DNA of 64,000 nucleotides. Origin: Planctomycetota bacterium. GTDB lineage: Bacteria > Planctomycetota > UBA1135 > GCA-002686595. Below the pieces are notes generated by a model. It did not search any database and was not told the DNA's origin. It worked only from the letters and a program-made list of their open reading frames with translations. Below, one piece after another: positions 28,821-36,576 of this stretch. The stretch is taken from assembly GCA_016795205.1 (NCBI GenBank), contig JAEUHZ010000071.1, positions 1 through 64,000 of the forward strand, given 5' to 3'. The position numbers and the translations under genes are program-made. Every line of letters starts with the position of its first letter. Position 1 is the stretch's first letter.

Positions 28821-30320
28821 TCAGAGCCCCGCGAACTTCTTGAGATCGGACTCGCTCTTCAGGATCTCGGCCTCGAGGGCCTTGGCCGCGTCCGTGACGG
28901 CCTTCTTGTCCTTCCCCGCGGTGATCGCTTCCTGGAGCTTCTTCAACTTGGGCTCGATGGCTGCGTTCCCGCCGTCCAGGACGTAGGCCATCACGAGCCC
29001 GGCCTCGTTGATCAGTTTCTCGCTGTCTTGAGCGCCCTCGACGGTCAGGTTGAAGTCGAGGATCTGCTTCAACTGGCGGAGCCCGCCGCGCGCGTGGATG
29101 TTCCCGATGGACCACTTGCGCGCCCACAGCGGGTCACCTCCGACCCCCACCGAGTTGTCGCGGTAGTAGCGTTCGGCGTACGCGGCCGCGCCATATCGGA
29201 ACCAGCGCGGCACGCGCTTCTCGTCGTAAAACGCCTGCCAGTAGGCGTCGTTCCTGAGCGGCGACTTCTTGTTCTTCTCGTAGGTCTTCGTGCTGGGATC
29301 GAGCGCCTCGCCGAAGGAGAGGCCCAGCGCATGGCGCACGCTGTGGACGCCCCATCGATTGCCTGTGTCCGAGGAGGCGTCCCAGTAGCCGACGCCCAGA
29401 CCCAGGACTCGCTCCTCATTCGTCGCTTGGTGGCTGGCATCGGCGAAATACGCGTGGTGGACGGATGACAAACCGAGCGCGTCCGTGCCGCCGCGCTGCG
29501 CAGAATCGTCGCCGTTCGAGAAGTTCGAATACTGATCGGCGTCACGCAACACGAGGACGCCGATGGGGCCGGCAGGCTCGCCTCCGTACGCGCGCACGAG
29601 CTCGTCGTAGGCGTTCTCGAGTTCGCGCTTGACCTTCTGAACCGCCACGTCGCGGTCGCACGTCGTGTAGAGGTGGAACCGCTCGAACGGGATCCGCCAC
29701 CAGCGGTCGATGTCGGCGTGGCACGCGTCGGCCTCCTCGGCTGTCAACCACTTGCCGCCACACTTCCACAGCCCCTTCTCGACGTTCTCCTTCTCGGCGG
29801 GCGGGATCCACTCGAGGTCCTGCCGGATCCAGCCCTCCTCGAGCTTCTTGGCCTCGGCTGGGGTCGCCCAGTTGCCGTTGACGTCGCGGACGAGGCCGCG
29901 ATCGAGGAACGGCACGTCGGACGCGGGGACCCACTGGTCCTTCCAAAGCACGAGGCCCTGGGCCTTCTTCTCCGCGACCTCCTTCTCCTTCTTGTACTCG
30001 TCGAGCTTCTTCGCGGTCGGGAACCACTGGCCATCGAAGAAGACGTGGCCGAGGGCGACGTTGGCCTCCTTGTGCGTCGGATCGAGCTTCACGATCTGGC
30101 GAAGCGTGGCCTTCCCTTCCTTGTCACGCTTCGTCTGGACGCACCACTCGTACAGCTTCCACAGCTTGTGGACGTCGTTGCCGGCCTCTGCCTTGCGCTT
30201 GTCGTAGTCGGCATCGGCAGGGTGCGCGACCATGGGCGCTGCGGTGTGGGTCGGCGGCCAGTTCGCGTGGAGCAGGCCCGGGGTCGAGAGGAGCAGGATG
30301 GAGGCGAGGTGGGGTCGCAT
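28821..30320 (-). CDS. Exported protein with five Trp-containing repeats
   Basis: 499 residues with a signal peptide (MRPHLASILLLSTPGLLHA). The segment from about residue 65 to 200 begins with a TPR-like helix pair (TLRQIVKLDPTHKEANVALG). It continues with five imperfect repeats of about 20-30 residues, each built around a short strand and a conserved Trp: FFDGQWFPT, LWKDQWVPA, DVNGNWATP, RQDLEWIPP, KCGGKWLTA. Each is followed by a short charged helix. The second half has no motif I recognise, though a HHAYF-like region and a predominantly helical end are visible. No enzymatic residues are apparent. It is cotranscribed with the GspG-like fusion gene, so both may act at the cell envelope. Confidence 0.7.
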   Translation of the reverse strand: MRPHLASILLLSTPGLLHANWPPTHTAAPMVAHPADADYDKRKAEAGNDVHKLWKLYEWCVQTKRDKEGKATLRQIVKLDPTHKEANVALGHVFFDGQWFPTAKKLDEYKKEKEVAEKKAQGLVLWKDQWVPASDVPFLDRGLVRDVNGNWATPAEAKKLEEGWIRQDLEWIPPAEKENVEKGLWKCGGKWLTAEEADACHADIDRWWRIPFERFHLYTTCDRDVAVQKVKRELENAYDELVRAYGGEPAGPIGVLVLRDADQYSNFSNGDDSAQRGGTDALGLSSVHHAYFADASHQATNEERVLGLGVGYWDASSDTGNRWGVHSVRHALGLSFGEALDPSTKTYEKNKKSPLRNDAYWQAFYDEKRVPRWFRYGAAAYAERYYRDNSVGVGGDPLWARKWSIGNIHARGGLRQLKQILDFNLTVEGAQDSEKLINEAGLVMAYVLDGGNAAIEPKLKKLQEAITAGKDKKAVTDAAKALEAEILKSESDLKKFAGL

Positions 30321-30602
30321 GGGTGGTGGCCGACGGTCTCCGGCCGAGGGTGGAGCGTAGCGGAGGGCGATCGCGCGCGTGCCTTCCTTGTGGCCGCCGG
30401 CACCCGTCGATAGGATGCCGCGCCGCTGCGTTGATCCGGACGATCGGACCCTCGGGCCCGTTGCGTCTCAACCGGCCAGGCCCCAGCCCGGGCCCTCCTC
30501 GCCCGCGACCTCGCGTTGCGCAAGGTCGGTTCGAGGGGGCACAGGAAGGCGTCTGCCGCAAAACGGCTTCGATCTGCACTCTATCTGGGGTTCAAAGCAC
30601 CC

Positions 30603-31631
30603 ATGGCGACACACAAGGCGGCCACCGCGGTCACGATCGCGCCGGTCGCAGAGAAGTCCGGGCTCGCCCTGTGGGTCGAGCGCTACTGGAAATTGGGGCT
30701 GCTGATCACGCTCGCGGTGACAGCCCTGATCCTCTACCGCGTGCACAGCACCACGACCCAGCGGCTCGAGGACGACCAGTCTTGGGACCGGCTCCTGGCG
30801 CTGACTTCAGAGGACCGATTCAGCCGGGTGCTGACTGGTTCCTCGGAGGAACTACGGGGTGTCGCGAACCAGGTCCGCGGTAAGCAGGCTGGGGCGTGGG
30901 CGCTGTTTCTCGCTGCCTCGAGCGCGGCGGAGGCCCAGGAGCCGGACGAAGCGAGGCTTGCCCTGGATGCTCTCCGGTCCGGGTACCCGAATCACCCCCT
31001 GCTCAGGAATCGGTTGAGCTTCCCGGGACATCCCGAGCCGATCACTGCCGCAGAGGCCCTCGAGGTGCGCGTGGAAGCCATGCGCCGCTGGAAGACTGCC
31101 AATTCCTCCCTGTTCGTGGCGCCGGAGGTCGCTCCAGATGCTCCTCGGGTCACCATCCACACGGACCTCGGCGACATCGTGGTGGGCCTGTACCCCTCCG
31201 AGGCGCCTCAACACGTCGAGAACTTCCTGAAGCTCGCGCGCGAGGGGTACTACGCTGGAACCCGGTTTCACCGGGTGATCCCGGGTTTCATGATCCAAGG
31301 CGGCGATCCGAACACGATCCAGGGCGATCCGTCGACGTGGGGCCAAGGCGGCCCGGAGGCCAAGATCCCCCGTGAGCCGAACAACCTCAAGCACTTCGCG
31401 GGCATGCTTGCCGCGGCGAAGAAGGACCGCGAAACGGAGAGTTCGGGAAGCCAGTTTTACATCACAGTCGGGCCTGCCCATCACCTGGATGGGGAGCACG
31501 TCGTGTTCGGACGCGTACTCGCCGGAATGGACGTCGTCCATGCGATCGAGCGGACGCCGGTGGACCCGCTGAGCCTGGATCGCCCCCAGGTGCCACCCGT
31601 GGTTCGCTCCATGGAGGTCGTCGGAGGGTAG
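30603..31631 (+). CDS. Membrane-anchored cyclophilin-type peptidyl-prolyl isomerase
   Basis: 342 residues from ATG 30603. One membrane span (LGLLITLAVTALILY, about residues 31-46) places the rest outside the cytoplasm. Residues 50-150 are a helical, TPR-like linker. The cyclophilin domain covers about 175-340: HTDLGDIVVGLYPSEAPQHV, the active-site FHRVIPGFMIQGGDP, GSQFYITVGPAHHLDGEHVVFG. It catalyses cis-trans isomerisation of proline bonds in exported proteins. It is divergent from the repeat-protein gene across 282 bp, in which I see no convincing promoter, and convergent with parB. Confidence 0.88.
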   Translation: MATHKAATAVTIAPVAEKSGLALWVERYWKLGLLITLAVTALILYRVHSTTTQRLEDDQSWDRLLALTSEDRFSRVLTGSSEELRGVANQVRGKQAGAWALFLAASSAAEAQEPDEARLALDALRSGYPNHPLLRNRLSFPGHPEPITAAEALEVRVEAMRRWKTANSSLFVAPEVAPDAPRVTIHTDLGDIVVGLYPSEAPQHVENFLKLAREGYYAGTRFHRVIPGFMIQGGDPNTIQGDPSTWGQGGPEAKIPREPNNLKHFAGMLAAAKKDRETESSGSQFYITVGPAHHLDGEHVVFGRVLAGMDVVHAIERTPVDPLSLDRPQVPPVVRSMEVVGG

Positions 31632-31651
31632 GTCTCCTTCGCTTCGATCCA

Positions 31652-31680
31652 AGAGGGGGGAGCCACAGACTCCCCCCTCT
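31652..31680. terminator. Perfect hairpin between convergent isomerase and parB
   Basis: AGAGGGGGGAG (31652-31662) and CTCCCCCCTCT (31670-31680) form an 11-bp perfect stem with a 7-base loop, 20 bp after the isomerase stop codon. There is no T tract, but position and strength suggest a terminator or a transcription-separating hairpin. Confidence 0.65.
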
Positions 31681-31810
31681 GCGTTGGCGCATCGCCCTCC
31701 GGTCTCGGACCCACGCAGGCTCGCGTCATCTCCTCGGGCGTACTGCCAGGGCCGCCCTGGGACACCTCTCGGGGTAGCCGGCGCCCTGGGCCTCGCGTTC
31801 CTTCGTGGGA

Positions 31811-31826
31811 TGTTCCACGTGGAACA
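31811..31826. other. parS: parS centromere-like site
   Basis: TGTTCCACGTGGAACA is a perfect 16-bp palindrome and matches the bacterial parS consensus TGTTNCACGTGNAACA at every defined base. It lies nine bases past the parB stop codon. ParB is expected to bind and load here and spread to form the partition complex. I found no second copy in the window by reading. Confidence 0.92.
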
Positions 31827-31835
31827 ATCGGAGGC

Positions 31836-32714
31836 CTAGAGCAGTGTCTTGGGAGCGAGCACTTGGCAGACGCGGTCCAAATCGGTCCGGTTGAAGTAGT
31901 CGATCACGATCTGGCCCCGGAACCCCGGCTGGTTGCGAACGGTGACCTTGGTCCCCAGATGCTCCTCGATGCGCTGCTCGAGATCCCGGATCCAAGGTGG
32001 GGTGCCAGGCGGTGTCAGGATGGCCCCTGAACCACCAGCCGCCGGCCTCGACTCTGAGCGGACAAGGGCTTCGACATCCCGAACCGAGAGCCCCTCGCGA
32101 ACAATGCGTCCGACGAGGTCGACGATCCGCTCGGGGCGGGTGAGGCCGAGGAGCGCGCGCGCGTGCCCCATGGTCAGGAGCCCGTTCTGGACGGCCTGCT
32201 GGGCAAGCTCGGGAAGCTCGAGGAGTCGCATGTGGTTCGCGACCGTCGCGCGCTTCAGGCCCACCCGATCCGCGACCTGCTCCTGGGTTAGGCTGAGTTG
32301 CTCGGCCATCTGCCGAAACCCCCGTGCGCGTTCCATGGGATCCAGGTCCTGGCGCTGGACATTCTCGACGAGAGCCAGTTCGAGCATCTGGCTGTCACTG
32401 ACGTCCGGCCGAAGGACCGCGGGGATCACCTGCAGGCCAGCCGCGCGGGCTGCGCGCGTGCGCCGTTCTCCAGCGATGAGCTCATAACCATCCCCGAGCG
32501 GGCGCACGACGATGGCCTGAAGAACTCCATGCTGCCTGACGCTTTCCGTGAGCTCATCGAGCGCGGAGGGATCGAAGACCCGGCGTGGCTGGTGCGGGTT
32601 CGCCCGAATCCTGTCGAGGGGGATCGCCTGCACAGCCCCCGACGCCGCCTCCGGGGTCTCAGCGCCCAGCAACGAACTCAAACCCCGTCCTAGTCTGCGC
32701 TCTGTCCCTGCCAT
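31836..32714 (-). CDS. parB: Chromosome-partitioning protein ParB
   Basis: 292 residues. The start ATG 32714 is fixed by AAGGAGG seven bases upstream, so the extra frame to 32771 is ignored. The N-terminus begins AGTERRLGRGLSSLLG (the short ParA-interacting end), then IPLDRIRANPHQPRRVFDP, the ParB box LIAGERRTRAA with ENVQRQDLDPMERA, the helix-turn-helix LTQEQVADRVGLKRATVANH, and a C-terminal dimerisation domain ending KTLL. It binds parS, a copy of which lies just downstream. parA is not adjacent but about 8.5 kb away. The divergent region of 128 bp towards the next gene should carry its promoter. Confidence 0.97.
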   Translation of the reverse strand: MAGTERRLGRGLSSLLGAETPEAASGAVQAIPLDRIRANPHQPRRVFDPSALDELTESVRQHGVLQAIVVRPLGDGYELIAGERRTRAARAAGLQVIPAVLRPDVSDSQMLELALVENVQRQDLDPMERARGFRQMAEQLSLTQEQVADRVGLKRATVANHMRLLELPELAQQAVQNGLLTMGHARALLGLTRPERIVDLVGRIVREGLSVRDVEALVRSESRPAAGGSGAILTPPGTPPWIRDLEQRIEEHLGTKVTVRNQPGFRGQIVIDYFNRTDLDRVCQVLAPKTLL

Positions 32715-32842
32715 CTGCGTGCCTCCTTGCTCGTGACGGCCGAGGCTACGCGGGGTCACTCTGGATTGCACGCATCAGCCGCAACCCCTGATGAGACAGG
32801 CTTCTGGACGTATGCGTCACCGCCCGCTAGACCGGAACCTCA

Positions 32843-33442
32843 ATGCGCAGCGCAGTCGAAGCGACGGGACGATGCCTCCGCAGCCCCTGGACCCTCCTGC
32901 CGTTGGCTTGCCTGGCGGGCCTTGTGGTGTGGTCGGAGTCCGGAGGCTCAGGCTTAACTCATTATGTGACAGACACTTACTACAGCGCCGCGTGGGTGGC
33001 CGCGGCCTGGGGCCTGTGGGTGGGGGAGCGGGCCGTCTCGGCCGCCTGGTCGTGGTCGGCGGCGGGCCGCGCGGCGACCGTCGCGGGACTGGCCAGCCTC
33101 GCCGCGGGCTGCGCGGTAGTGGCGACGGCGTGGAGTGGAACGGCCGAGCTACTTGGTTTGCAGCCACTCGTGGCCAGCCTCCACCTGGGCGCCCTGGTCT
33201 GGTTCCTCGCCCGGCTGCCGCTCGGCGAGCCTGTGGCTGTGCCCGCGTTCTTCACCCTGACCGTGGTCGTTCCCGCTGCCGTGCCGACCCTCCAGCCGCT
33301 GCTCGATGCGGGCCTCTCCTTCCGAGCTGGAAGTTTCCCTGGGTGGGGCGAGCCCATCGCGCCGATCCTGGCGCTGATCGCGCTCGGCGCATCACTCCCC
33401 ACCCCGCCCCCCCGCCCCGGATGGAGCGTCCACGAGGCGTGA
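32843..33442 (+). CDS. Small integral membrane protein, unknown
   Basis: 199 residues, mostly hydrophobic with about five membrane spans (WTLLPLACLAGLVVW, AAWVAAAWGLWV, GLASLAAGCAVVATAW, LHLGALVWFLARLPLG, FFTLTVVVPAAVPTL). No family is recognised. Start ATG 32843 has no clear Shine-Dalgarno. Its stop codon overlaps the start of the downstream phosphoesterase gene, so the two are probably translated together. A loosely similar sort of protein sits beside parB in other planctomycetes as far as I recall, but I cannot support that from the sequence. Confidence 0.6.
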   Translation: MRSAVEATGRCLRSPWTLLPLACLAGLVVWSESGGSGLTHYVTDTYYSAAWVAAAWGLWVGERAVSAAWSWSAAGRAATVAGLASLAAGCAVVATAWSGTAELLGLQPLVASLHLGALVWFLARLPLGEPVAVPAFFTLTVVVPAAVPTLQPLLDAGLSFRAGSFPGWGEPIAPILALIALGASLPTPPPRPGWSVHEA

Positions 33443-34173
33443 AGTACGGAATCCTTGGAGACATCCACGCCAACCTGTCGGCACTGCGCTCGGTGCTCGA
33501 GCACTTCCGTGCCCGGCGTGTTGAGCGGATCCTGAGCGTCGGAGACGTCGTCGGATACGGCGCGGCCCCCACGGAATGCATCGAGATCCTCCGCGCGGCC
33601 GGCGCCCGCGTCGTCAAGGGAAACCACGATGCAGCCTGCGTCCACGAGCTGGACCTGGCCTACTTCAACACCTACGCACGCGCCGCCGTGAGCTGGACGC
33701 GCGGGCAGCTCTCACGCGCGGACTGCACGTGGCTCGCACAGTTGCCTCTCACGCTGGACCTCGAGGACTGCAGTGTCGCGCACGGGACCTACCATCGGCC
33801 CGAGCGTTTCGACTACGTCCAGGGCGAGAGCGACGCGGAGGCTTCGCTCGATCGCATCCCAACGCCAGTCTGCTTCGTTGGGCACAGCCACGTCCCCATC
33901 GCGCTCGTGCGCCTCGAGGACGATCCGCTGCGGACCGCGCGCGCCGAAGGCACGGACATCGATCTCTCAGACGTCCACCGCGCGCTGATCAACGTGGGAA
34001 GCGTGGGACAGCCGCGGGACGACGACCCTCGCGCAGCCTGCGCGATCTACGACGTCGAGGAGCAACGCGTCACGATCGAGCGGGTGCGCTACGACATCGA
34101 GACCGAAGCGCGCCGCATCCGCGCCGCAGGGCTACCGCCGGTCCTCGCGGACCGTCTCTTCCACGGCGTGTGA
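33439..34173 (+). CDS. Calcineurin-like metallophosphoesterase (YfcE/MJ0936-like)
   Basis: 244 residues from GTG 33439. All metal-ligand motifs are present: GDIHANL, GDVVGYGAAP, GNHDAA, HGTYH, GHSHVP. The layout KYGILGDIHANLSAL at the very start and NVGSVGQPRD near the end fits small single-domain phosphodiesterases or phosphatases of the YfcE/serine-threonine phosphatase-like group; substrate unknown. The GTG overlaps the stop of the membrane-protein gene by four bases. An ATG at 33421 (adding six residues) is an alternative. It is convergent with the HPr-fusion gene, with only 29 bp between. Confidence 0.82.
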   Translation: MKYGILGDIHANLSALRSVLEHFRARRVERILSVGDVVGYGAAPTECIEILRAAGARVVKGNHDAACVHELDLAYFNTYARAAVSWTRGQLSRADCTWLAQLPLTLDLEDCSVAHGTYHRPERFDYVQGESDAEASLDRIPTPVCFVGHSHVPIALVRLEDDPLRTARAEGTDIDLSDVHRALINVGSVGQPRDDDPRAACAIYDVEEQRVTIERVRYDIETEARRIRAAGLPPVLADRLFHGV

Positions 34174-34202
34174 CCAGCGGGCTCGCCGCGCTTGCGGAGG
34201 AT

Positions 34203-35513
34203 TCAAGGACGCTCGCCTCGCAAGTACGCGAGCTCTCCCGGGAGTCGATCGAGGCCGTCCTCGCCGAGCCCGTGGGCGAACAGCAACGAGATGTCGCTGA
34301 GCGGCCGTTCGTCTCCGCGGAACCGGAAGCGCCGCGCGTCCGGCACGGACCCCGCTGTGACCATCATCTCGAGGATGGACCCCGCGTTGCATCGGTGCCC
34401 GTCGGCCTCGAACTCCACGGGCGTGCCATAGCGCTGCACGACGCCCACGATGAGCGCGGCTGGGCGCGCGTGCAGCATGAGATCGTCGCGCAGCACGACC
34501 TCGATCTCCTGCACGTTCGTGTAGGAGGGCAGCAGGTCTTCGGCAATCGCCCGCCCACGCCGGAGGTACACGCCTGCGTGGACGAGCAAGTGGTTCAGCG
34601 TGATGTCCTGCGCCTCGCTCTTCAGGACGAGCGCCGCGATCCGGCGCCCGATGCCATCCTCCCGCCCGATGCGCTCGTGACGTTCCACGAAGTGCGTGAG
34701 CTGGGTCACCGCTTCCAGGATGTGCAACGAAGCCGACGCGTGGCCGCGCAGCTTGGGCAGCCGGCCGTCGGCCGCCTCGATGGACGTTCCCTTGACCCAC
34801 GTGTCGTACGCGGACTGGAGGTTGTGGACCGCGGCCTCGAGCGAGCGAGCGCGCTCCTCGCTCAGGTGGCGCTGCAGCCAGGCGTCGCGCTCGTGCTCGT
34901 TCGCGAGACGCCGGATGCCGATCGACTCGAAGGCCGCGGCGGCCTCGACGAACTTCGAGGCGATCTCGGCCGTCTTCTGTTCATCGCTCTCGACGTCGCC
35001 TTGCCCCATGTTCCGCGCGAGCTTGCGCCGAGGGCCGTCTGCCACCCAGCGGTCCTCGGGGAAGGCCTCGTCCGGCAACTCCATGCCCAACGCCTCGGAC
35101 TCCTTCCGCACCTCGGCCAGGAGCACGCGCACGGTCTTCACGAGATAGGCTTGCGCCCGGCGGATCGAGTCGCCGGAGGCCGCCGACTCACCGACCGACA
35201 GCACGTTGGGGTATCCATCGACGCGCACCGCGAGGTGGGCGATGCTGTACCCGGCGAGGGCGAACCCGCGCAGCGAGGCCACCAGCTCCCGCAGATAGGC
35301 GAAGGCGCGGTTGTGGCGCGCGCCGAAGTCGTCCAGGAAGGCCTCGACCGCGTCGGCCTCGCTCGCGAGCTGGAAGAAATGGCGGCGGGACCACTCTGGG
35401 TCCCCGCGGCGGCTGAGCGTGGCGGCCAGCCTGAACAGCATCTCACTCTGCCGCTCCAGGAGGCGCCCGAAAGCCTGATCCGGGATGACCTCTTCCAGCG
35501 CTCCGTCGCCCAT
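34203..35513 (-). CDS. Unknown helical domain fused to an HPr-like phosphocarrier domain
   Basis: 436 residues. Residues 1-330 are charged, predominantly helical and not assigned to any family I know. Residues about 333-420 look like a complete HPr domain: LMLHARPAALIV has the phosphorylatable His348 followed by the conserved Arg350 and Pro351, and RCNAGSILEMMV matches the HPr Ser46 site (N-x-x-S-I-x-x-M). HPr carries phosphate from PEP in the sugar phosphotransferase system or acts as a regulator via Ser46. Free-standing HPr is about 88 residues, so this is an unusual fusion. No other PTS gene is seen in the window. It is divergent from the sigma-factor gene across 177 bp. Confidence 0.78.
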   Translation of the reverse strand: MGDGALEEVIPDQAFGRLLERQSEMLFRLAATLSRRGDPEWSRRHFFQLASEADAVEAFLDDFGARHNRAFAYLRELVASLRGFALAGYSIAHLAVRVDGYPNVLSVGESAASGDSIRRAQAYLVKTVRVLLAEVRKESEALGMELPDEAFPEDRWVADGPRRKLARNMGQGDVESDEQKTAEIASKFVEAAAAFESIGIRRLANEHERDAWLQRHLSEERARSLEAAVHNLQSAYDTWVKGTSIEAADGRLPKLRGHASASLHILEAVTQLTHFVERHERIGREDGIGRRIAALVLKSEAQDITLNHLLVHAGVYLRRGRAIAEDLLPSYTNVQEIEVVLRDDLMLHARPAALIVGVVQRYGTPVEFEADGHRCNAGSILEMMVTAGSVPDARRFRFRGDERPLSDISLLFAHGLGEDGLDRLPGELAYLRGERP

Positions 35514-35677
35514 GCGTTCGATCGCCCTCCGCCCCGCCCTGGAGCCCGCTCATCCTACGGTCCGCGTCAGGCGGGTGCGCCCTCCAGGCCCGCTCACGGC
35601 CTCAAGATCGCCAGAACGGAAGGACGATGGGCCCTCCACGCTCGAGCTCCTCGGCTCGGGCGATCCCTCGAGTCCCC

Positions 35678-35693
35678 AAGGAGCGCTCCCATT
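35678..35693 (+). promoter_or_regulatory. Shine-Dalgarno plus ATT start codon of the sigma factor
   Basis: AAGGAG (35678-35683) is separated by seven bases from ATT (35691-35693), the same spacing as the AAGGAGG-ATG of parB. No in-frame ATG, GTG or TTG occurs in the following conserved sequence, nor within about 300 bp upstream. The combination makes ATT the probable initiation codon. Confidence 0.7.
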
Positions 35694-36506
35694 TCCGCCG
35701 AACGCTGCCTCGAAACGTACCTCCAGGAGATCAACGAGGTACCGCTCCTGACGCCCGAGCAGGAGATCCAGCTCGGCCGCCGTATCCAGAGCGGCGACCT
35801 CGAGGCGCGTGAGCACATGATTCGCGCAAACCTGCGGCTCGTGGTCTCCGTCGCGAAGATGTACACGGACCGCGGACTCTCTCTGCAGGACCTGATCGCG
35901 GAGGGGAACATCGGCCTGATGAAGGCTGCGGAGAAGTTCGACCCGAATGCGGGCTGCCGCTTCTCGACGTACGGGACGTGGTGGATCAAGCAATCGATCC
36001 GTCGCGCGCTGACGAACACCGTCAAGCCAGTACGCGTGCCGAGCTACATGAGCGAGCTCATCTCGCGCTGGCGCGTCGTCAGCCAGGAGCTCACGTACAT
36101 CCTCGGCCGCGCCCCGAACGTCGAGGAGGTCGCCGAGGAGCTCGGCATCCCCGAGGAGAACTGGCCGCTGCTCAGGCGCACGATCCAGGTCAGCGGCATG
36201 GGGCCTCAGGTGTCCCTCGACGTCTTGAGCCAGACGCAGGACACCGTCGAGGACGCGAACCAGGCCGCACCCGACGAGCAGCTCTCGAACAACGACCTGC
36301 TCGCGAGGCTCGGCGAGCTGCTCAGCGTGATCGACGAGCGCGAGGCCACGATCCTGCGCCTGCGCTACGGACTCGGCACCGAGACTGGCGAGACGATGAC
36401 GCTCAAGGAGATCGGCAAGGTCGTCGGTCTCACGCGCGAGCGCGTGCGCCAGATCGAGCAGGAAGCCCTGCGCAAGCTCTACGGGGTCATGGGCAGCGCG
36501 GACTGA
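35691..36506 (+). CDS. RpoD-type RNA polymerase sigma factor (probable ATT start)
   Basis: 271 residues. All four core regions are present. Region 1.2 is LETYLQEINEVPLLTPEQEIQ. Region 2 is ANLRLVVSVAKMYTDRGLS, LIAEGNIGLMKAAEKFD and FSTYGTWWIKQSIRRAL (core and -10 recognition). Region 3 follows, and region 4 is TLKEIGKVVGLTRERVRQIEQEAL (-35 recognition). It lacks region 1.1, so it is a short group 1 or 2 sigma, as is common in planctomycetes. The start codon appears to be ATT preceded by AAGGAG. The next ATG inside the gene comes too late, within region 2. A long open frame upstream overlaps the opposite-strand gene and is spurious. A sequencing error near the start would be the alternative. 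Confidence 0.9.
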   Translation: MSAERCLETYLQEINEVPLLTPEQEIQLGRRIQSGDLEAREHMIRANLRLVVSVAKMYTDRGLSLQDLIAEGNIGLMKAAEKFDPNAGCRFSTYGTWWIKQSIRRALTNTVKPVRVPSYMSELISRWRVVSQELTYILGRAPNVEEVAEELGIPEENWPLLRRTIQVSGMGPQVSLDVLSQTQDTVEDANQAAPDEQLSNNDLLARLGELLSVIDEREATILRLRYGLGTETGETMTLKEIGKVVGLTRERVRQIEQEALRKLYGVMGSAD

Positions 36507-36576
36507 GGCCGGTGGGGGAAGTCGGGGCGGCCGACGATTCGACGCGCCGCGCCCGCTGGGGTTAGAACCATGAGGG

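Noticed and set aside
33576..35690. Long open frame continuous with the sigma factor on the plus strand
   Set aside because: The part before 35691 is antisense to the HPr-fusion gene and out of frame with the phosphoesterase; it has no similarity to sigma factors.
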